From positions 1-11,330 of the forward strand of contig JABITU010000096.1 in the NCBI GenBank assembly GCA_018668195.1: 11,330 nucleotides of DNA. The letters run 5' to 3'. Below are positions 6,901 to 11,330 of the stretch, piece by piece. This DNA comes from Tateyamaria sp. GTDB taxonomy: Bacteria; Pseudomonadota; Alphaproteobacteria; Rhodobacterales; Rhodobacteraceae. The notes beneath the pieces were generated by a model, which had not been told where the DNA came from, searched no databases, and was given only the letters and a program-made list of their open reading frames with translations. Each line of letters starts with the position of its first letter. The first letter of the stretch is position 1. A program made the translations under genes and the position numbers.

Positions 6901-6923
6901 ACTTTGTTCAAGAAAACACATCT
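6896..6923 (+). promoter_or_regulatory. Candidate heat-shock (RpoH-type) promoter for hflK
   Basis: CTTGAA (6896-6901) and ACACATCT (6916-6923) are spaced by 14 bases. This resembles the RpoH consensus CTTGAA-N11..16-CCCCATNT, with two mismatches in the -10. It overlaps the gor stop codon and a small palindrome, TTGAAC-TTT-GTTCAA (6897-6911). hflKC belongs to a heat-inducible region in E. coli, which makes the assignment sensible, but the match is short and untested. Confidence 0.3.
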
Positions 6924-6973
6924 TAAATATGAACGCGTGGGATCACTGCGCAACTAAAGGAGAGTTACACCAT

Positions 6974-8140
6974 ATGGCTGGCAATACGGGCGGCCCCTGG
7001 GGGGGAGGCGGAGATTCGGGCGGTGGCAATGACGGGCGCGGAAATGGTCCGCGCGGCCCAGGACGTGACAATGGCGGGCGTGGTCCGGGTGACGAAGGCC
7101 CGCAGATTCCCGAGATCGAAGAATTGGTGAAGAAAGGCCAAGAACAGCTGCGCGTCCTGATGGGCGGTCGCGGTGGTGGCGGCGGCACGGGTGGCGGGCG
7201 CGGCCCTGTTGGCGGTGGCGGCCCATTCCTGACGCGACGCACGGTGTTTGGCGCGGTGATAGCTGCTTTTGCCCTGTGGCTGTTTTCATCGTTCTATACT
7301 GTCCGTCCCGAAGAACAGTCGGTCGAATTGTTCTTGGGCGAGTTCTCTGCCGTTGGGAATTCGGGTCTGAACTTTGCGCCTTGGCCAGTTGTGACGGCAG
7401 AAGTTTTGCAGGTCACCAGTGAACGGACTGAGGACATCGGCGTTGGTCGCACCAATTCCGAAGCGGGTCTGATGTTGACCGGCGACGAAAATATCGTTGA
7501 TATTGATTTTCAGGTGGTGTGGAATATCAACAACCCCGAACAGTTCCTATTTAACTTGCGCGATCCACGTCCAACGATTCGCGCCGTGTCGGAATCGGCG
7601 ATGCGTGAAATCATCGCACAGTCAGATCTGGCGCCGATCCTAAACCGGGACCGGGGGGCCATTGCAGGCCGCTTGCAGGACCTGATCCAGTCCACGCTCG
7701 ACAGCTACGATTCTGGCGTGAACATTATTCGTGTGAACTTTGACAAAGCTGACCCACCGCAATCGGTAATCGACGCATTCCGTGATGTGCAAGCAGCCGA
7801 ACAAGAACGGGATCGTTTGCAAAATGTGGCGGATGCATACGCTAACAAGGTTCTTGCCGAAGCACGTGGTCAGGCGGCCCAACTTTTGGAAGAAGCCGAA
7901 GGTTACCGCGCACAGCAAGTGAACCAAGCCGAAGGTGAGGCTTCGCGCTTCTCTGCGGTTCTGGCAGAGTATACCAAAGCCCCGGAAGTAACCCGTAAAC
8001 GGTTGTATCTTGAGACCATGGAAAACGTGTTGGGTCAGATGGACAAAATCATTCTGGATGAAAACACTGGTGGTGGCTCTGGTCAGGGTGTTGTCCCGTA
8101 TCTTCCGCTCAATGAACTTCGCCGTGGAGGGTCAAATTGA
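6974..8140 (+). CDS. hflK: HflK, SPFH/prohibitin-family modulator of FtsH protease
   Basis: Membrane subunit of the HflK-HflC complex, which in E. coli surrounds and modulates the FtsH AAA+ protease. The 388 residues start with a very Gly-rich cytoplasmic segment (~1-85), typical of HflK, interrupted by an acidic helical stretch IPEIEELVKKGQEQLRVL (45-62). A single transmembrane helix (~90-108) follows, then the SPFH domain starting FYTVRPEEQSVELFLGEF (107-124), with the NIVDIDFQVVWNI strand (173-185). A long coiled coil, AAEQERDRLQNVADAYANKV (~274-293) onwards, and a YLPLN-containing tail complete the family pattern. ATG 6974 was chosen over the upstream in-frame ATG 6929 because AAGGAG lies eleven bases before it and because HflK begins with this Gly-rich run. 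The stop TGA overlaps the hflC ATG by one base. Confidence 0.94.
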   Translation: MAGNTGGPWGGGGDSGGGNDGRGNGPRGPGRDNGGRGPGDEGPQIPEIEELVKKGQEQLRVLMGGRGGGGGTGGGRGPVGGGGPFLTRRTVFGAVIAAFALWLFSSFYTVRPEEQSVELFLGEFSAVGNSGLNFAPWPVVTAEVLQVTSERTEDIGVGRTNSEAGLMLTGDENIVDIDFQVVWNINNPEQFLFNLRDPRPTIRAVSESAMREIIAQSDLAPILNRDRGAIAGRLQDLIQSTLDSYDSGVNIIRVNFDKADPPQSVIDAFRDVQAAEQERDRLQNVADAYANKVLAEARGQAAQLLEEAEGYRAQQVNQAEGEASRFSAVLAEYTKAPEVTRKRLYLETMENVLGQMDKIILDENTGGGSGQGVVPYLPLNELRRGGSN

Positions 8141-9027
8141 TGCGCCGTACAACTCTTTTGCTGCCAATCGTCGTGGTGCTTCTTGCGGTCGCTTCGTCGT
8201 CGCTGTTCATCGTGGATGAACGCGAAAAGGCACTGGTTCTGCAATTTGGTCAGATCGTTGATGTCAAACAAGAACCCGGGCTCGCCTTTAAGGTTCCTCT
8301 GATCCAAGAAGTCGTGCGCTATGACGATCGTATTCTTAGCCGCGACATAGACCCGCTTGAGGTCACTCCACTGGATGATCGTCGTCTGGTGGTAGATGCC
8401 TTTGCCCGATACCGGATCGTGGATGTGGAACAGTTCCGCCAAGCGGTGGGTACAGGCGGCATTGCCACAGCAGAAAACCGTTTGGATTCGATTTTGCGAG
8501 CTGAAACACGGGAGGTTCTTGGTTCGGTTTCATCCAATGATATTCTAAGCTCGGATAGGGCGGCGCTGATGCTGCGGATCCGCAATGCGGCGATTGTGGA
8601 AGCCCGCGCGCTGGGGATTGAAGTGATCGACGTGCGTCTGAAGCGTACCGACCTGCCCACTGAAAACTTGGATGCGACCTTCCAGCGAATGCGTGCAGAA
8701 CGGGAGCGTGAAGCAACCGACGAACGCGCCCGTGGTAACGAAGCCGCACAGCGCGTCCGCGCTCAAGCGGATCGTACTGTGGTCGAGTTGGTGTCGGATG
8801 CTGAACGTCAGGCTGAAATCATCCGTGGTGAGGCTGACGCCCGCCGCAACGCGATCTTTGCGCAAGCGTTTGGTGCCGACCCCGAGTTCTTTGAATTCTA
8901 CCGCTCGCTTACAGCGTACGAGCGGGCGCTTAAGGGATCGAATTCAACAATGGTGATGTCGCCGAACAGCGAGTTTTTCAACTATCTGCGCTCTGATCAG
9001 GGCACGCGCAGCGTTGAAGGCGACTAG
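8140..9027 (+). CDS. hflC: HflC, SPFH/prohibitin-family partner of HflK
   Basis: Second subunit of the HflKC membrane complex. The 295 residues show an N-terminal signal-anchor helix (~5-25) and an SPFH domain starting FIVDEREKALVLQFGQIVD (23-41). The conserved RMRAEREREATDERARGNEA coiled-coil segment (183-202) follows, and the C-terminal signature DPEFFEFYRSLTAYERALK (247-265) is typical of HflC. The -EFFNYLRS end (278-285) is also family-like. ATG 8140 is preferred over the in-frame TTG at 8137: GGAGGG (8126-8131) sits eight bases upstream and the ATG overlaps the hflK TGA by one base, so the pair should be translationally coupled and made in similar amounts. The terminal TAG shares its G with the GTG start of the next gene. 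Confidence 0.95.
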   Translation: MRRTTLLLPIVVVLLAVASSSLFIVDEREKALVLQFGQIVDVKQEPGLAFKVPLIQEVVRYDDRILSRDIDPLEVTPLDDRRLVVDAFARYRIVDVEQFRQAVGTGGIATAENRLDSILRAETREVLGSVSSNDILSSDRAALMLRIRNAAIVEARALGIEVIDVRLKRTDLPTENLDATFQRMRAEREREATDERARGNEAAQRVRAQADRTVVELVSDAERQAEIIRGEADARRNAIFAQAFGADPEFFEFYRSLTAYERALKGSNSTMVMSPNSEFFNYLRSDQGTRSVEGD

Positions 9028-9233
9028 TGGCCTGGGTGCTGCTTGCCTGCGGGCTTGTGATGATGGTGGAGGGGCTGGCTTATATTCTGGCCCCTTCGCT
9101 CATTGAAAAGGTGCTCGAGGTTTTGCGTAGTTTACCAGAATCTGTCCGGCGGCAATTCGGGGCGTTGGTGTTGGTTGCAGGCCTGATTTTGATTTGGTTG
9201 GCGTTCCAGATTGGGTTGCCTAGATCGCTGTAA
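9027..9233 (+). CDS. Small membrane protein, DUF2065 (YjeT-like)
   Basis: A 68-residue inner-membrane protein with two hydrophobic helices (~2-21 and ~45-62) joined by a charged loop, LIEKVLEVLRSLPESVRRQFG. The pattern GLVMMVEGLAYILAP, then RRQFGALVLVAGLILIWL, matches the DUF2065/YjeT family. E. coli yjeT likewise follows hflK-hflC, so the context supports the call. Biochemical function is not established, as far as I know; a role as an accessory of the HflKC-FtsH complex is inference from synteny. Translation must begin at GTG 9027, whose first base is the last base of the hflC stop, a third successive coupled junction in this operon. Confidence 0.88.
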   Translation: MAWVLLACGLVMMVEGLAYILAPSLIEKVLEVLRSLPESVRRQFGALVLVAGLILIWLAFQIGLPRSL

Positions 9234-9260
9234 GATTGTTCACGCTTTGGTCATACTGAG

Positions 9261-9290
9261 TTGACAGTCTTACACCGGACGCCATTTTAA
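9261..9290 (+). promoter_or_regulatory. Candidate sigma-70-type promoter of the Do protease gene
   Basis: TTGACA (9261-9266) is a perfect -35 box, followed after 17-18 bases by ATTTTA/TTTTAA (9284-9290) as a modest -10. The predicted start would leave a leader of about 90 bases before the ATG at 9390. The -35 overlaps the left arm of an inverted repeat, so repression or activation at this site is plausible. Confidence 0.4.
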
Positions 9291-9313
9291 GTAATCAACG
9301 GCCGGACTGTCAA
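9261..9313. repeat. 9-bp inverted repeat flanking the protease promoter
   Basis: TTGACAGTC (9261-9269) and GACTGTCAA (9305-9313) are perfect reverse complements, 35 bases apart. A CCGGAC direct repeat (9275-9280 and 9302-9307) also lies here. The left arm includes the candidate -35 box. It could be a paired operator or a 5'-leader hairpin; I cannot tell which from sequence. Confidence 0.6.
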
Positions 9314-9389
9314 ACGTCCAGCATGTGACCAAATTTAAACGGTCGTACGCAGGCATTCACGGCTGAAAAGAACATGCAGGAGGGACCTG

Positions 9390-10868
9390 ATGCAAAGACG
9401 TGTAATCGCACGATCAAAACAGCTTAACAATACTTTTTATGTTCGCACCCTTGTGTTGGGCGTGCTGACATTTGCCTTCATTTTGGTGCAGGCGTTAAAC
9501 GCTTCCGCGCGCCCGGATAGCTTGGCCCCTTTGGCCGAACAGATCAGCCCTTCGGTCGTGAACATCACAACCTCCACGTTGATCGAAGGTCGCACTGGGC
9601 CACAAGGCATTGCGCCAGAAGGATCCCCCTTCGAAGATTTCTTTCGTGAGTTTCAAGATCGAAACAACAATGGCCAACGCAACAGGCCGCGCCGTTCATC
9701 TGCGCTTGGATCTGGATTTGTGATTTCGGAAGATGGCTTTGTCGTTACAAACAACCACGTGATCGAAGGGGCCGACGAAATTCTGATCGAGTTTTTCAAC
9801 GGCGAAGAGTTTAAAGCGACGGTGATAGGCACTGACCCCAACACTGACATCGCCCTGCTTAAGGTTGAAGCGGATAAACCGCTGTCGCACGTACCGTTTG
9901 GAGACAGCGACACTGCTCTTGTAGGGGACTGGGTGATCGCAATGGGTAACCCGCTAGGACAGGGGTTTTCGGTTTCGGCGGGTATCGTTTCCGCTCGTAA
10001 TCGGGCGCTAAGTGGAACGTATGATGATTACATCCAGACCGACGCGGCAATCAATCGTGGCAACTCAGGTGGTCCGCTATTCAACATGGATGGTGAAGTG
10101 ATTGGCGTAAACACAGCGATCCTTTCACCAAATGGTGGCTCGATCGGTATCGGCTTTTCGATGGCGTCGAATGTAGTGACCCGTGTGGTCGAACAGTTGC
10201 AGAAATTCGGGGAAACGCGCCGCGGTTGGCTGGGTGTGCGAATTCAGGACGTGACTGAAGACATTGCCGAGGCGATCGGCCTTGAAGATGTTGCAGGTGC
10301 GTTAGTGACATCTGTAATGGAAGGGCCTTCGCAAGCAGCGGGCATGAAAAATGGCGACGTCATCATTAGCTTTGCTGGTGTCAATGTCGACGACACCCGT
10401 GGTCTTGTGCGGCAAGTGGGCAACAGCCCCGTCGGCGAGACAGTGCGCGTCGTTGTATTTCGGGACGGTGCCACGTTAACTTTGCGCGTGAAACTTGGTC
10501 GGCGCGAAGAGGCAGAGGGCGCTCTTCCTGCCGTGGCGACACCCCCTAACGAACCCGAAGAACCGCGTACAAAAGACGTGCTGGGGCTGACGCTCAGCAA
10601 GCTGACAGAAGAAGTGCGTGTTGAATTGGGTTTAGATGACAAACTGGAAGGGCTGCTTGTTACGGCCGTTGACGAAGCAACCGAGGCTTTTGAAAAAGGG
10701 CTGCGCGCGGGCGACGTTATTACAGAAGCTGGTCAGCAAAAGGTGACAAGCATTTCTCAGTTTGAGACTCGTTTGAAAGAAGTCAAAGAGGCTGGGCGCA
10801 AGTCACTTCTTTTGCTCGTGCGCCGCGCAGGAGACCCGCGCTTTGTGGCTTTAAGCATCGTAGATTGA
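9390..10868 (+). CDS. degP: Do/HtrA-family periplasmic serine endopeptidase (DegP/MucD-like)
   Basis: An envelope protease/chaperone that removes misfolded periplasmic proteins. The 492 residues contain an N-terminal signal peptide (hydrophobic ~20-36, likely cleavage after ASA at residue 40) with an unusually long 19-residue n-region. A trypsin-like domain follows with the full triad: His123 (TNNHVIEGA), Asp153 (NTDIALLKV) and Ser226 (RGNSGGPL). PDZ1 is at ~277-368 (RGWLGVRIQDV) and PDZ2 at ~397-490 (VLGLTLSKL, GLRAGDVI). An LA-type loop rich in Arg/Asn/Gly (~66-105) precedes LGSGFVISEDGF. Two PDZ domains place it with DegP/DegQ/MucD rather than DegS. GGAGGG five bases before ATG 9390 is a strong ribosome site. 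It is downstream of hflKC-DUF2065 with a 156-base gap and its own promoter candidate. degP versus degQ/mucD cannot be settled by sequence alone. Confidence 0.94.
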   Translation: MQRRVIARSKQLNNTFYVRTLVLGVLTFAFILVQALNASARPDSLAPLAEQISPSVVNITTSTLIEGRTGPQGIAPEGSPFEDFFREFQDRNNNGQRNRPRRSSALGSGFVISEDGFVVTNNHVIEGADEILIEFFNGEEFKATVIGTDPNTDIALLKVEADKPLSHVPFGDSDTALVGDWVIAMGNPLGQGFSVSAGIVSARNRALSGTYDDYIQTDAAINRGNSGGPLFNMDGEVIGVNTAILSPNGGSIGIGFSMASNVVTRVVEQLQKFGETRRGWLGVRIQDVTEDIAEAIGLEDVAGALVTSVMEGPSQAAGMKNGDVIISFAGVNVDDTRGLVRQVGNSPVGETVRVVVFRDGATLTLRVKLGRREEAEGALPAVATPPNEPEEPRTKDVLGLTLSKLTEEVRVELGLDDKLEGLLVTAVDEATEAFEKGLRAGDVITEAGQQKVTSISQFETRLKEVKEAGRKSLLLLVRRAGDPRFVALSIVD

Positions 10869-10893
10869 ACCACCGATCTTTGTATCAAAACCC

Positions 10894-10917
10894 AAAGGCG
10901 TTCTGCGGGGCGCCTTT
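10894..10917 (+). terminator. Hairpin terminator after the Do protease gene
   Basis: AAAGGCG (10894-10900) and CGCCTTT (10911-10917) are perfect complements around a ten-base loop. The stem can extend by two further pairs beyond one mismatch. It lies 25 bases after the stop codon. The A-tract/T-tract flanks make it an intrinsic terminator that could work in either direction, although the T-run is short (three) and followed by AGG. Confidence 0.65.
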
Positions 10918-10918
10918 A

Positions 10919-11330
10919 GGTCATCCTTTCCTAGACTAAACTTTCTAGTGGGCTGAGCGCTCTAGGTCTGTTGTGCAGGAACTATTCATAGTGATCCCTA
11001 CTCCCTATGCTTGCTTATTTGAGGAGTTAAATCGCCTTGTAATACTCGTATCCATTTAATCGTGTTGGATACATCTTAGCACGCTGTCCAAACTTGCCGG
11101 ACAAATTCACAGTTTGTTTGAATCTTCTCGACGATCACATCATCGCGCTAAAAAGAGTTCTTATTGTCTTGGCTGCCAAGCCACTTTGCAATGCAGTGTG
11201 ACAACTTGCTCCTACCAGATAATGTAATCGTAGATATCGAGGAAACTGCGAAACCTGTCGACACGAAATTAAATGCTTGATTGATCTGGTATATACCACT
11301 TAGCCTTTTGGATAGCATTGATTCGAGGAA
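10919..11330. other. AT-rich region with no supportable gene
   Basis: No reading frame here has gene-like length, start and codon use. Sampled 60-base rows are about 38-40% GC, against 68% for a sampled row inside the protease gene. Short inverted repeats occur: GTATCCA/TGGATAC (11048-11054, 11066-11072), TGTCC/GGACA (11085-11089, 11099-11103), ACAAA/TTTGT (11101-11105, 11113-11117) and CTTGG/CCAAG (11168-11172, 11176-11180). A minus-strand frame enters from the right edge and stops at 11148 after about 60 codons; it matches nothing I know. The stretch could be a long intergenic region, the margin of an acquired island, or the edge of a gene outside the window. Confidence 0.4.

Noticed and set aside
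6929..6973. Extended start of HflK from ATG 6929
   Set aside because: AAGGAG at 6957-6962 lies inside this extension and points to ATG 6974, where the Gly-rich HflK N-terminus begins.
6943..7242. Pro-rich minus-strand frame opposite the start of hflK
   Set aside because: It is the antisense shadow of the Gly-rich codons of HflK (GGN read as NCC) with no ribosome site or family match.
11148..11330. Minus-strand frame entering from the right edge and ending at TAG 11148, about 60 codons
   Set aside because: Length is reachable by chance in AT-rich DNA with six frames, codon use is unlike the neighbours, no ribosome site is decisive and the peptide matches no family I know. More sequence to the right would decide.

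Overview
The window looks like chromosomal DNA from an alphaproteobacterium of the Rhodobacteraceae/Roseobacter group. The reasons are the rpiA-gor order followed by hflK-hflC-DUF2065 and a DegP/Do protease, the protein style (Gly-rich HflK N-terminus, Roseobacter-like thiamine pyrophosphokinase), and a left-edge protein whose N-terminus resembles conserved unknown Rhodobacteraceae proteins. The taxonomic placement is inference from recognition, not from a search. Almost everything here is core metabolism or envelope quality control. I found no convincing new defence, mobile or biosynthetic system and no rRNA, tRNA, CRISPR array or insertion sequence.

Left block (1-2647). A minus-strand gene of unknown function runs off the left edge with its N-terminus at 808. 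Divergent from it is a plus-strand thiamine pyrophosphokinase (939-1661), the last step to the cofactor TPP. It converges on an EamA-family permease (minus, 1579-2496). The two 3' ends overlap by 83 bases, and a 15-bp perfect inverted repeat lies inside the overlap.

Middle block (2648-5298). An iron-sulfur L-serine ammonia-lyase (sdaA, minus) is preceded by a small unknown gene whose TGA overlaps the sdaA ATG by one base. With the downstream EamA gene they probably form a minus-strand unit: small protein, sdaA, eamA. A 180-base divergent region rich in short repeats separates this unit from plus-strand rpiA (ribose-5-phosphate isomerase).

Right block (5524-10868). gor (glutathione reductase), then hflK-hflC-DUF2065, joined by one-base stop/start overlaps, then a periplasmic Do-type serine protease. 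HflK and HflC form the membrane SPFH complex that modulates FtsH in characterised bacteria. With the protease this reads as an envelope protein-quality-control and stress cluster. A heat-shock-like promoter candidate lies before hflK. A TTGACA promoter candidate lies before the protease and is embedded in a 9-bp inverted repeat. A hairpin terminator follows the protease.

The last ~410 bases (10919-11330) hold no supportable gene. They are clearly AT-richer (about 38-40% GC in sampled rows) and carry several small inverted repeats.
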